Source: Brasilonema angustatum HA4187-MV1 (GTDB lineage Bacteria; Cyanobacteriota; Cyanobacteriia; Cyanobacteriales; Nostocaceae). From it: a DNA stretch of 64,000 nt. This document shows positions 42,489-52,300 of this stretch, piece by piece (position 1 is the stretch's first letter; each line of letters starts with the position of its first letter). The translations under genes and the position numbers were made by a program. Where the stretch lies: positions 1 through 64,000 of the forward strand of contig JAHHGV010000030.1 of NCBI GenBank assembly GCA_019359695.1, written 5' to 3'. The notes below the pieces were generated by a model. It was not told the DNA's origin. It did not search any database and saw nothing but the letters and a program-made list of their open reading frames with translations.

Positions 42489-42945
42489 TGGCGATATGGA
42501 TATGAGACGTATCAGACGAGTGTTACAGAAATCATCGGGTATTGTTGGAGGAATCGCAATCATTTTCGGAGGATATGCCATCGTTGTAGGAACGACAGCG
42601 CATCTGGTAAGTTGGAAGATACACAGACAGCAACCGCCAGAACCCTTGTTTTCTTGGATACAGGTAACTGGGATTGTCCTAGAAACTATTGGGTTAATAG
42701 GCTTAAGCATAAACGCATCGCTCACCTCATATGATGTACGCCAACAGCAGGCGCAACGCAAATCCACAGAAATTCCCGTTGCCTGTCAGGGGTGCAAACA
42801 TTATCACGGTCAACGCTATGGCAAAAATTTCTTAGTGTGCGGGATGTATCCCAAAGGATGGGAAGGAGACTCATGCCCTGACTATGAAAGCAAGAAACCT
42901 ATGGCAAGTCCACAGCATAAAGCCCCAACAATCATAGACCGCTGA
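42427..42945 (+). CDS. Membrane protein with C-terminal CxxC...CPDY cysteine motif
   Basis: 172 residues from ATG 42427; ATG 42496 (DMDMRRIRRVL region) would avoid overlap with the previous gene and is equally possible. Two membrane segments (IVGGIAIIFGGYAIVVGTTA and VTGIVLETIGLIGLSINA) are followed by a cysteine motif ACQGCKHYHGQRYG, LVCGMYPKGW, GDSCPDYE. The same motif recurs in the next gene. The four cysteines and histidines could bind metal. Function unknown. Confidence 0.7.
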   Translation: MQSCTNFRNQDLILCPGSSTNGDMDMRRIRRVLQKSSGIVGGIAIIFGGYAIVVGTTAHLVSWKIHRQQPPEPLFSWIQVTGIVLETIGLIGLSINASLTSYDVRQQQAQRKSTEIPVACQGCKHYHGQRYGKNFLVCGMYPKGWEGDSCPDYESKKPMASPQHKAPTIIDR

Positions 42946-43041
42946 TACAACGGTGCTGCATGTCAGCGGCATTATCTCTGGAGTGCTCGAAAGTACACCC
43001 ATCCCGATAAGACTTTTGATGAGAATTCAGCAGGAGGATAT

Positions 43042-44154
43042 ATGTTTCAAGAAGGAGAATACCTCGTCATCCAAACATATCCAACCAGTCGAAAACTTAA
43101 GGTAATAAAGAGAACCTTCAATTACCAGGAAGCAAGAAGTGACTGCGAATTAGAAAACCTAGCCCATGATTATTCCCATTACAGCCTGCGGATGTATCAT
43201 GAAGGAAAACTTTGGGATCTAAATTCTGACGGAACACCTGATGAACTTTCAGAAGAGCAGTTTTGGGAGATTCATCCTGACTATGAGCAGGCAGCGCAAG
43301 ATGACCATGCAGTAGGAGATATTGAAGTCCATCATTGTAGCTATCCTTATTATACGGTGCCGATGATTCGTACCAATCGCTGCGGAGAAGCGGTGGAATA
43401 CACTGGGGCTATAACCTGTCTCAAAGACGACTACGGGCGGATAGTGAGAGAGTGCCCGAACTGCGCCGGTATGCTGGTTAGTTGGGATGAAGAGTGCGAG
43501 GAAGAAGAAGAAACCTCTTCCGTACCAACAGCTTGTCAAGGCTGCAAGAATTACCACGGACGCTATTACGGGGGCACTGTCTTAATCTGCGGCATCCATC
43601 CTTACGGCTGGAACGGCGACAACTGCCCCGATTATCGAACTAACTTTACCAAGGAACCGACAGAAATATCAGTATCAAGCGCTATCGTCCCACAATGCCA
43701 ATCGCAAAATGAGCGATCATCTGAACCAGTTCTCCTTACAACAGATTTAACTTTTGTAACAATAAGAACTGAACCTTCAGAAAAGGTGATACCAAGGAAA
43801 GACGATGAGATTTTAGAAAGTTCTCAAACTGTTCCTGGAAATGTTATTAAGGAACGCCTGCGTCAACATCATACCCAAATGCGGCGTTTGCGCTTCTTTA
43901 CCAGGATTGATAGCACTTTAAGCGCCATCGCTGGTCTATGCCTCCTCGGTGTCGGTATTTCCGCTGCTGCAACAATCACAGCTTATGGCATGGGTTTGAT
44001 GGCTGAGGGCGGGGTAAAATCGCTGCAGGGCGTAAAGTGGAATAACACTGTGAAAGTTACGACAGGATTTGGACTTGTGGCAGGGGGAGGCGCACTCTTG
44101 TGTGGCGTCTTGGCTGCTGCGTCTTCGGTTATTGACCAGAGGACAAGACCATAA
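43042..44154 (+). CDS. Multi-domain protein with same cysteine motif and C-terminal membrane helices
   Basis: 370 residues. Residues 1-100 are an unrecognised soluble domain with aromatic residues. Residues about 115-150 contain a C..C pair (RECPNCAGML). Residues about 165-200 repeat the motif ACQGCKNYHGRYYG, LICGIHPYGW, GDNCPDYR seen in the previous gene. After a linker two membrane segments end the protein (LSAIAGLCLLGVGISAAATI, FGLVAGGGALLCGVLAAA). AGGAGG precedes the ATG. It seems to close the long operon; shared cysteine motif implies shared function with its neighbour. Confidence 0.7.
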   Translation: MFQEGEYLVIQTYPTSRKLKVIKRTFNYQEARSDCELENLAHDYSHYSLRMYHEGKLWDLNSDGTPDELSEEQFWEIHPDYEQAAQDDHAVGDIEVHHCSYPYYTVPMIRTNRCGEAVEYTGAITCLKDDYGRIVRECPNCAGMLVSWDEECEEEEETSSVPTACQGCKNYHGRYYGGTVLICGIHPYGWNGDNCPDYRTNFTKEPTEISVSSAIVPQCQSQNERSSEPVLLTTDLTFVTIRTEPSEKVIPRKDDEILESSQTVPGNVIKERLRQHHTQMRRLRFFTRIDSTLSAIAGLCLLGVGISAAATITAYGMGLMAEGGVKSLQGVKWNNTVKVTTGFGLVAGGGALLCGVLAAASSVIDQRTRP

Positions 44155-45114
44155 ATAAGCTATAGTTCGTTTCTGCCTAAGTTTGCTCAAAATCTGAATG
44201 GCGTAATTGGCGAAGTGCATGACCGACAACTGTCTGAACCGACAGCTTCGCCATTTTACATTTTGTCAAAACTATACAACTATCTCTCGCTACAAGGGGA
44301 CAATTTATGCAGGGAAAATAACCAAATTTATAATAAAGACTATTTACTTTATGCATGAAAAATGACTTCATCAAAAAGAACTCAGTCGTCATGAGTCAGA
44401 AAGAATGAGTATTACAAAAAAACAGGCTGCCCTCCGACGACTGAGTAGAAGGGCTAAGGCAAGAGTTGCTGTCATGAAGTGCCAAGTACCTTAAAGCATT
44501 GATCTGGCTAACTTTTAGCCGTTGTCCGCCAAAGTATATAAAAGTTTACATAGTACTGATTTTTAACATTAAATATAGGTGTATTTCTCTCATCCACAAA
44601 GTAAACAACAATAACAAAAACCAGCATTTCTTGACTTTGTAGAAATTTATCATGCAGCTTTTCTACAAACTCAACGCCGGTCGTTCAACTGGCTGCCACC
44701 CAAGGAAATTGGTTAGCGGATAGCAAAAACTTTGTCTTTGTAGAAAGCGTAAACAACATTGGAAGATTTGACTTATATAGGTTGCTGTTGTTTTACTGTA
44801 GATAATATTAAGTGTCGGAACATTTTCATAACTTTGGTCTTGAATTTTAGGATTTAAAGCACTAAAACGAGTGCCAAAAAGGGTAAAGTTCCGGCTCAAA
44901 AAATGATTTGGAACTTTCCAGCGGGATATGGCACTTCGTGACACTTTCTCTAGCATTACGCCTACTAGAGGCACGCGTTTGAAAAACAAGCTACCCCATC
45001 CAAAGTGATGGGGTAAATCTTCCTCAAACATAATGCGATAATGTCAATTTTGACAATATGCTTTGGGCATAGTGAACGGGCGACGGCAATAATGATAGCT
45101 GTCTGAAACCGTGG
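44155..45114. other. Intergenic region with iteron-core copies and hairpins
   Basis: No supported gene; a 122-codon minus-strand frame at 44663-45031 is not convincing. TTTGTAGAAA, the first ten bases of the repA iteron, occurs at 44636-44645 and 44737-44746 and inverted at 44660-44669. ACCCCATC/GATGGGGT (44993-45014) forms an 8-bp stem. TTGACAATAT at 45051-45060 matches motifs upstream of the secreted-protein gene at 49111 and 49201. Confidence 0.5.
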
Positions 45115-48100
45115 TTATTTTGTTGCAGCACAACTACTATTAGGCGCTGGCTGTTCACGCTGTGGACCAGTCTTAGTTGGATCATAACCAACCAGCACCA
45201 CCTGACCTTTTTCGTTATATATCCAACCTTGAGCAGGTATTATCTGTTTAACAGGTGGCTTTTTAGATGGTTGCTTTTGTGTTGTACTTGTTAAACTTAC
45301 TTTACTAGGAACAGGCTGAATTAAATCAACGCGCACATTATCACTACTGAGGATTTTATTTGGGTCAGTTGGCAATCCCCCGCGTCCGGTGACAGTGAAA
45401 GTGCTACCAAAACCTTTGACACAGGGATTTAAAGCAATCTGCTGTGCCGGATCAACCACAGTTTCTGTCAATTCAAATAACCCTTGGGTGGGGTCAATAT
45501 CAACTACATTAATTAGCACATTACCACTCGACTGATTATTTACCCCTGTGGCAGTGATATCGCTTGTGTTTGGGGAAGCAGGATTGCGAGACTGAAAGCC
45601 AAAGATACCTTGGCTATTGATTTTGACATTACCGCCACGGGAATTAGTAGAGTTAGCAGTGATATCGCTATTGTCAAAGCCAACCAGGACACCAGTATTA
45701 ATATTGATGTTGCCGCCAATAACGTTTTCTCCTGTGGCGTTGGTTCTGATGATGCTGTTGCGACTCATGATCAAATCTTTTGAGTTAATGTTAATTGTCG
45801 CTTGCTCTCTATTCGGGTTAACTTTAGCGTTTTGTGTATTGGCGGTGAGTAAACCATTGTTGTCTAAGCGGATAGAGCCAGCATTTAATGTCATGTTGCC
45901 TGCGGTTCCTGTTCCACGACTCTCCACGCTTACTTTAGCCCCATCTCGCACTAGCAAGGTATTGGTTCTGACCGTAAGATCACCAGCATCCCCTGTTGAG
46001 TTTGGCGTTGTAGAAGCAAACAAGCCACTGGAAAACTGACCATCAGCGCTTGTACCAATCAATTGTACATCTTGGGCATCAACCCTCAAAGAACCCCCCT
46101 TGCCCGCACCGAAAGTACCAGCGCCTACCTGTGCCCCATCTCGCACTAGCAAGGTATTGGTTTTGATTGTCAGATCACCCGCATCCCCTGTTGAGTTTGA
46201 TCCTACGTCAGCAAACAAGCCACTGCCAAACTGACCATCAGCGCTTCTACCAATCAGTTGCACATCTTGGGCATCAACACTCAAATTTCCCCCCTTGCCC
46301 TTACCGAAAGTACTAGTAAGTACCCGTGCCCCATCTCGCACTAGCAAGGTGTTGGTTTTGATTGTAAGATCACCTGCATTCCCTGTTGAGTTTGCTTGTG
46401 CAAACAAGCCACTGGAAGCCTGACCATCAGCACTTCTACCAATCAATTGCACATCTTGGGCATCAAGGCTCAAAGAACCCCCCTTACCCGCACCGAAAGT
46501 ACTTGCACTTACCTGTGCCCCATCTCGTACTAGCAAGGTATTGGTTTTGATTGTCAAATCACCCGCATTCCCTGTTGAGTTTTGATTTGCGTTAGCAAAC
46601 AAGCCACTGGAAGCCTGACCATCAGCACTTCTACCAATCAATTGCACATCTTGGGCATCAAGGCTCAAAGAACCCCCCTTGCCCGTACCGAAAGTGCCAG
46701 TAAATACCTGTGCCCCATCTCGCACTAGCAAGGTATTGGTTTTGATTGTAAGATCACCCGCATCTCCTGTTGAGTTTCGATTTGCATTAGCAAACAAGCC
46801 ACTGCCAGTCTGACCATCAGCGCTTCTACCAATTAATTGCACATCTTGGGCATCAAGGCTCAAAGAACCCCCCTTGCCCGCACCGGAAGTACCAGTAAAT
46901 ATCTGTGCCCCATCTCGCACTAGCAAGGTATTGGTTCTGACCGTAAGATCACCCGCATCTCCTGTTGAGTTTCGATTTGCATTAGCAAACAAGCCACTAA
47001 GAAACTGACCATCAGCGCTTGTACCAATTAATTGCACATCTTGGGCATCAACCCTCAAATTTCCCCCTTTGGCCGCAGCACTAGTACTAGTATTTACCTG
47101 TGCCCCATCTCGTACTAGCAAGGTGTTGGTTTTGATTGTAAGATCACCTGCATTCCCTGTTGAGTTTGCTTGTGCAAACAAGCCACTGGAAGCCTGACCA
47201 TCAGCACTTCTACCAATCAATTGCACATCTTGGGCATCAAGGCTCAAAGAACCCCCCTTGCCCGCAGCACTAGTACTTGCACTTACCTGTGCCCCATCTC
47301 GTGCTAGCAAGGTATTGGTTTTGATTGTAAGATCACCCGCATTCCCTGTTGAGTTTCGATTTGCATTAGCAAACAAGCCACTGGAAGTCTGACCATCAGC
47401 GCTTCTACCAATCAATTGCACATCTTGGGCATCAACCCTCAAATTTCCCCCCTTGCCCGCAGCACTAGTACTAGTATTTACCCGTGCCCCATCTCGCACT
47501 AGCAAGGTATTGGTTTTGATTGTAAGATCACCCGCATTCCCTGTTGAGTTTCGCTGTACATTAGCAAACAAGCCACTAAGAAACTGACCATCAGCGCTTG
47601 TACCAATTAATTGCACATCTTGGGCATCAACGTTCAAAGAACCCCCCTTGCCCGCACCGAAAGTGCCAGTAAATACCTGTGCCCCATCTCGCACTAGCAA
47701 AGTATTGGTTCTGATTGTCAGATCACCCGCATCCCCTGTTGAATTTGGCTGTGCAGTAGCAGCCAAGCCACTGCCAGTCTGACCATCAGCGCTTGTACCA
47801 ATCAGTTGCACATCTTGGGCATCAACCCTCAAATTTCCCCCCTTGCCCGCACCGTAAGTACTAGCATCTACCACTGCCCCACCCTCAAGCCGCAAGCTGC
47901 TAGCACTAACATTGAGATCACCTCCCTGTCCATTTGCTCCTGATAGCACCTGATTAAAAATAAAACTATTGTTAAGGTTTATTGCTTCGGTAGCATTAAC
48001 CGAAATATTTCCTGCCTGAGTACCAACTGTCCCCAAACCTTCTCCTATTCCAGCGCGGAGGAAACTTCCTCCCGTCATCTCTAAATTCCGGGCATTAACA

Positions 48101-48936
48101 GCAATACTACCGCCACCGCCTGACCTAACATTTACTCCCGCACCATTCGTCAGCGATATATCACCTCTTTGAACTCCCACAGGAAAACTCAAACTTCCAT
48201 CACCATTAAGTCCTATCGTCCCAGAAGCAGATAATCCCCCTAACTCAACTCGTCCTCCTGGTGCAAGTAAATCAGGACGATCTAAGATGACATTACCGCC
48301 TACCAGTGCTAAAGAGTTTCCTTCAGGTACTTCAAGAGTAGAAGAATTGTAACTAGAATCTTGATTGGTCGTGGATTGTGTGGTGATATTTCCCGGATTA
48401 TTCCGAAATCCCAACCCAATCGGAACATTTATAGTTAACAATGGCGGTGCTTGGGGATTTGTCGCACTAAACTCGAATCCATTCTTAAATATCAAACTAT
48501 TTGCCGTACTTCCCAAAAAAGAACCACCCACATCCAAGCGAGCATTTGGTCCAAAGAGAATTCCATTCGGGTTGATCAAAAACAGATTTGCATTGCCCAA
48601 CACACCCAAAACACCCTGAATGTTTGAGACATTACCCCCAGTCACTCTGGTGAGTATGTTTGCAATTCCCGCTGGATTGGAAAAATAAGCTCCTCTACCT
48701 ACATTGATATTAAATTGCTGAAAACTGTGGAACAGGTTGTCCCCACGAATTGCGCCCCCATCAATCCTGTCGCTAGGGATGCCCTTAATCTCAACATTGG
48801 GAGCAACAACAGAACTTTCTGCACCGAGACTGTTATCAGGAGTGATTTGTGCTGTTGCAACGGTGAAGCAGGTCAAGCTGAATACGGTTGCAAGGGGTAA
48901 GGTGAGAAGAAAGAGTGGGTGACGCACTTGTTCCAT
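45115..48936 (-). CDS. Two-partner-secretion exoprotein (filamentous haemagglutinin type)
   Basis: 1273 residues. A signal peptide (LFLLTLPLATVFSLTCFTVA) is followed by the TPS secretion domain (about 30-160) with IRGDNLFHSFQQFNINVG and FLINPNGILFGPNARL, whose NPNGI and FGPNARL blocks are diagnostic. Then comes a beta-helix region with about nine 65-residue repeats (GDLTIKTNTLLVRDGAQV, GGSL.LDAQDVQLIG.SADG). The C-terminus (CVKGFGSTFTVTGRGGLP) is typical of cyanobacterial members. It would be exported by a TpsB porin, which is not in this window. Likely a surface adhesin or contact protein. Confidence 0.9.
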   Translation of the reverse strand: MEQVRHPLFLLTLPLATVFSLTCFTVATAQITPDNSLGAESSVVAPNVEIKGIPSDRIDGGAIRGDNLFHSFQQFNINVGRGAYFSNPAGIANILTRVTGGNVSNIQGVLGVLGNANLFLINPNGILFGPNARLDVGGSFLGSTANSLIFKNGFEFSATNPQAPPLLTINVPIGLGFRNNPGNITTQSTTNQDSSYNSSTLEVPEGNSLALVGGNVILDRPDLLAPGGRVELGGLSASGTIGLNGDGSLSFPVGVQRGDISLTNGAGVNVRSGGGGSIAVNARNLEMTGGSFLRAGIGEGLGTVGTQAGNISVNATEAINLNNSFIFNQVLSGANGQGGDLNVSASSLRLEGGAVVDASTYGAGKGGNLRVDAQDVQLIGTSADGQTGSGLAATAQPNSTGDAGDLTIRTNTLLVRDGAQVFTGTFGAGKGGSLNVDAQDVQLIGTSADGQFLSGLFANVQRNSTGNAGDLTIKTNTLLVRDGARVNTSTSAAGKGGNLRVDAQDVQLIGRSADGQTSSGLFANANRNSTGNAGDLTIKTNTLLARDGAQVSASTSAAGKGGSLSLDAQDVQLIGRSADGQASSGLFAQANSTGNAGDLTIKTNTLLVRDGAQVNTSTSAAAKGGNLRVDAQDVQLIGTSADGQFLSGLFANANRNSTGDAGDLTVRTNTLLVRDGAQIFTGTSGAGKGGSLSLDAQDVQLIGRSADGQTGSGLFANANRNSTGDAGDLTIKTNTLLVRDGAQVFTGTFGTGKGGSLSLDAQDVQLIGRSADGQASSGLFANANQNSTGNAGDLTIKTNTLLVRDGAQVSASTFGAGKGGSLSLDAQDVQLIGRSADGQASSGLFAQANSTGNAGDLTIKTNTLLVRDGARVLTSTFGKGKGGNLSVDAQDVQLIGRSADGQFGSGLFADVGSNSTGDAGDLTIKTNTLLVRDGAQVGAGTFGAGKGGSLRVDAQDVQLIGTSADGQFSSGLFASTTPNSTGDAGDLTVRTNTLLVRDGAKVSVESRGTGTAGNMTLNAGSIRLDNNGLLTANTQNAKVNPNREQATININSKDLIMSRNSIIRTNATGENVIGGNININTGVLVGFDNSDITANSTNSRGGNVKINSQGIFGFQSRNPASPNTSDITATGVNNQSSGNVLINVVDIDPTQGLFELTETVVDPAQQIALNPCVKGFGSTFTVTGRGGLPTDPNKILSSDNVRVDLIQPVPSKVSLTSTTQKQPSKKPPVKQIIPAQGWIYNEKGQVVLVGYDPTKTGPQREQPAPNSSCAATK
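45940..47880 (-). repeat. About nine 189-195-bp repeats in the exoprotein gene
   Basis: Units of 65 codons (two of 63) are nearly identical at the DNA level. The marker CCCTGTTGA(G/A)TTT recurs roughly every 195 bp from about 45985 to 47735. Conserved parts encode NTLLVRDGAQV and DAQDVQLIG; the short part around STSAAG/TGTFGAG and FANANRNS varies. Recent expansion and recombination are likely. Confidence 0.9.
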
Positions 48937-49353
48937 ACTTAAAAAGTACTGTTATAAAGAATCGTCGTCAAATTACGGTTATTGAGTACTCATACCAGGT
49001 TTTGAGACAAAAGGGCTTGTTTGTAACTTTTTTTTGACAATAGGCGCAGATATGCTCCAAAAAGCAGCAAGTTACCGTTTAAAGGCAAGCGCAAAGGTAA
49101 TCGTACCCCATTGACAATATTGCATCCTACCCCATTACCTATCACCCCAAAAGTGGGGGGTTTGAATTGATTTAACTACGCACTATTTTCTTTTCCCCTA
49201 TTGACAATATTGCACTCTACTCCGCCCCAAAGTGGGGTCTTTAAAACTCTCTTAGAGTGCGGAAACGAGACATTTTAGCCCTCCATATTCCCCTGATCCA
49301 ATGACTACAACTTTATTGATGAAGGTTTTCGGATAGGTTTTTAGCATTTTGTT
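48937..49353. promoter_or_regulatory. Upstream region of the exoprotein with paired motifs
   Basis: TTGACAATATTGCA occurs twice, at 49111-49124 and 49201-49214 (90 bp apart), each preceded by CCCC(T)A and followed by a CCCCA/TGGGG hairpin (49144-49157 and 49225-49237 approximately). The motif contains the palindrome CAATATTG. The position upstream of the minus-strand exoprotein gene suggests operator or promoter elements. No gene is seen. Confidence 0.5.
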
Positions 49354-52300
49354 TTAAAGTTCCGGTTCCCTATCCCGTTTGTCGTGTTCTGGTGCGCGAG
49401 GTGGTTTGGGGGTGGTATCTCGCGTTTGCTGTTTTGGCTGTTCCTTGGGGGGATGCCAGTCGGTAGCCAGTCCCAGTTTATCGAGGCGGGTTTCTTTAGC
49501 GAGATGGGGGTTTGTTTTGGCATGTTCCTGTCGCCATGCCTGCACTTTCGTCTCAACCTCCTGCATTTTTGGGGATTCAAGCATAGGACGAATCGCGGCA
49601 TTGATGTACTTACCCCGGTTGGCGTGAGATTCAATGGCGGCGGTGATGGCTGATTCCCTAGCAATCGTCATGCGGATTTCCTGGGGCGTGAACCCGGCTG
49701 CCTTCAGTCGCATGGTGATGTTGACATCTGTTCCAGGGGTTAAGGTTTTCTCCTTACCCAAACTATGGTACTTGCGTCCTAGTTCGCGCAGATATTCCAG
49801 TTTGCATAAGTCGAGCCGCTTCCACTTGCTATAATCCTGCTTGGAATTGTGATGATGGTGCAAAGCCTTGAGCGCACGGTCTAATTGTTGCTGAGATAAT
49901 TTTGATTGCAGCGCCATCTGTTGGAGTCGGGCAGCGTCAGCGGCAGTCAATTTTCCGACGGCGGCTGGTGTTGGTTGTTGCTTATTTTCATTGGTGGCAG
50001 TACGCTGGGGAACAGCTTTGATTTTCTGCCTCTGTTCTGCCGGATAGGTATATTCTTTCGGGATGGTGCGATTTTTTTTAATTTGTTCAACGGCGAATCT
50101 TGTCGTCTGCTGAAGATAGGTATTGAGTTCCTGCTGCTTCCGGGCAATTAGGTTGTGACTGCCGTGGCGAAGGGCGTAGCGGATAGCATCAAAACAGTGG
50201 TTACGTTGGGCAAGACGGAAGCAGATCAACCGATCTAAATCATCCTGGTGTTCTGCGCCATAGCGTTCGTATTCTACCTTATAAATGCGCCGGAAATCGC
50301 GGAGGGCATTGGCTCTTTCCTTGGCACTGGAGTTGCGCTCGATGTTGTCATCGTTGGCGTGATGGATTGGGGGCGGGGATTGTTCTGATTTCTCCTTGTG
50401 TTGCGGCTTCAGCTTTTCTGCCTGCTGGTGTGAATCTTTGATACCCTTTTGTATTTTGGCTTCGCGTTCCTGATTTTGTTTTTGCAGTTCTTTTTGGAGT
50501 TCGCGTTCAGCAAGGTAATTAAAAATAATTATCCACCCATCTTCGTTTTTGGGTGTAATTTTGGTAAAATCAAAATTCTTCCAGTCAATATTATCGTTGA
50601 CAGGCGGTTCGCCCAACATAGCATCCTGTATTTTACTCCACTCCTCTCGCGTTCGGAATTTGCCATCATTCTGCCATTTCATAATTTCGATGAGCTTGCG
50701 CTGGTCTTCATCAGTAAATTCCCGCGCCTGGTGCTGCTCCCCTTTCTGCTCCTGGCTTTTTTGAATAGCTGAGGTAGTTTTATTCTCTCTTTTTTGCCGT
50801 TTTGATTGATTTTCTGCTATGGCTTGCAGCACTTCCTTACTCTCAAATACTTTCTTGAGGGTTACGCCCACGTAATAGGGGACATTGCTTTTCCGGTCGG
50901 CGAGGTTAGGGCTACCGTGGGTGAGCGCGTGAGCGAGGGCATCGGGATTCCAATTTCTTTTCGCCATGCGGCAGAGGACACCGTAATCAACGTTGCTGTA
51001 ATCAAGCTTGCCGCCTTTTTTGATTTGCTCGTGGTAAAATCCGGTAAACATTTCCAGTGCTTTCGCCTTTTCCCTATCAGTGGCAGGACGCTGGCTAATG
51101 TGGGGAACCGGGAGGTTGGCGCGGTCGATTTTCTCCTGTTCCAGGATAGTGCGGGATTCAGAAATAAGGTGTTCGGCGTTGGGGGCGATCGCGCCACTGG
51201 AATCTTTATAAAAAAGACGAGCGAAGGGATATTTTCCGCTGTACACGTCCCGGTGTTCTTCCTTGCGATTGGAGAATCCTGCCAATCGTCCATAGTGTTG
51301 AAAACCTGCACTGCCTTTATCACCACCCCATTGTTTCGCCAGCAGTTTAGAAATGGTTCTGGCTTCATCGCGCTCTAATAATCCGTGGGACACTCTTACC
51401 CAGGCTTGCAGATTTTTCGGGGATGTTTCAACGACAGCAGCGGGGGAGAGTCCTGCTGCTTTCATTTCTTCTACGGTTACGCCATCGATATCATCGAGGA
51501 GAATGAGTCCTTGTTGCTTGCCGTCCAACTCTTTCAATCGAATATAAATATCCTTGCCTTGTTGGTTTTGCAGTTTGAGCCAGTTGACAATTTTGGCTTT
51601 TTGAGTATCGGGGTCGTATTGGAGAATTTCATCTTTTGACCAGGTGCGGTTGCGCATTTTGTCTTCAGCGCGGTCAAATATACCAATCTCAAATTCTGTA
51701 CCACCCATTAAATCAAGCTGGCGTTTGACGATTTGATAAGTTGGATCACGGGGTTCTTTACCTTTCACCTTGGTTTGTTCTGGGGTTGGATCAGTTTGTT
51801 GAGCAGGAGATTTTTGCTGTGGTTGTGGCGAGTTATCGTTTCTGGCTAAAAGCGGGTCAAAGGTGGTTTGTTTCTGCTGGCGTTCCTGGAGATAGTTGTT
51901 ATGTTCCTGGTTTCGCCATGCCTGCTTGAGGCGAATTTCCTGAATCTCTTCAATCCGCTCCTGCTTTTTCAGCTTCTCCCATTCTGCATTGATTTCTGCT
52001 TGGGAAAGGACTGGTTCAATATTTTGTAACTGGGCGACAGCGATAGCCGTTTCCTGGTGTTGTTTTTTGGGTTCCTGGTTTTTACGCTGGCGCTTTTTGC
52101 GTTGCTTGGGTTGCGAGTCAAAGCCACGCTCTTTTTTCCATGCTTCCTGTTCTTGTTTGCGGAATTCTTTTACGGTTTTAACCAATGCTATCTCTTGTTC
52201 CAGTTTCGCCTGGAGCCAGGTAAGATAATCTTTGTCGCGTGAGTGTTCATCTTTGGCTTGCTCTTTAGCGATTTCTTCTTTGCGGTATTTGACCAGGAGA

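Noticed and set aside
44663-45031. 122-codon minus-strand frame before the exoprotein gene end
   Set aside because: It spans inverted repeats and iteron-like motifs and has no ribosome site or recognisable domain.
45617-46039. 140-codon plus-strand frame opposite the exoprotein
   Set aside because: Antisense shadow of the repetitive exoprotein gene; hydrophobic only because of the repeat composition.
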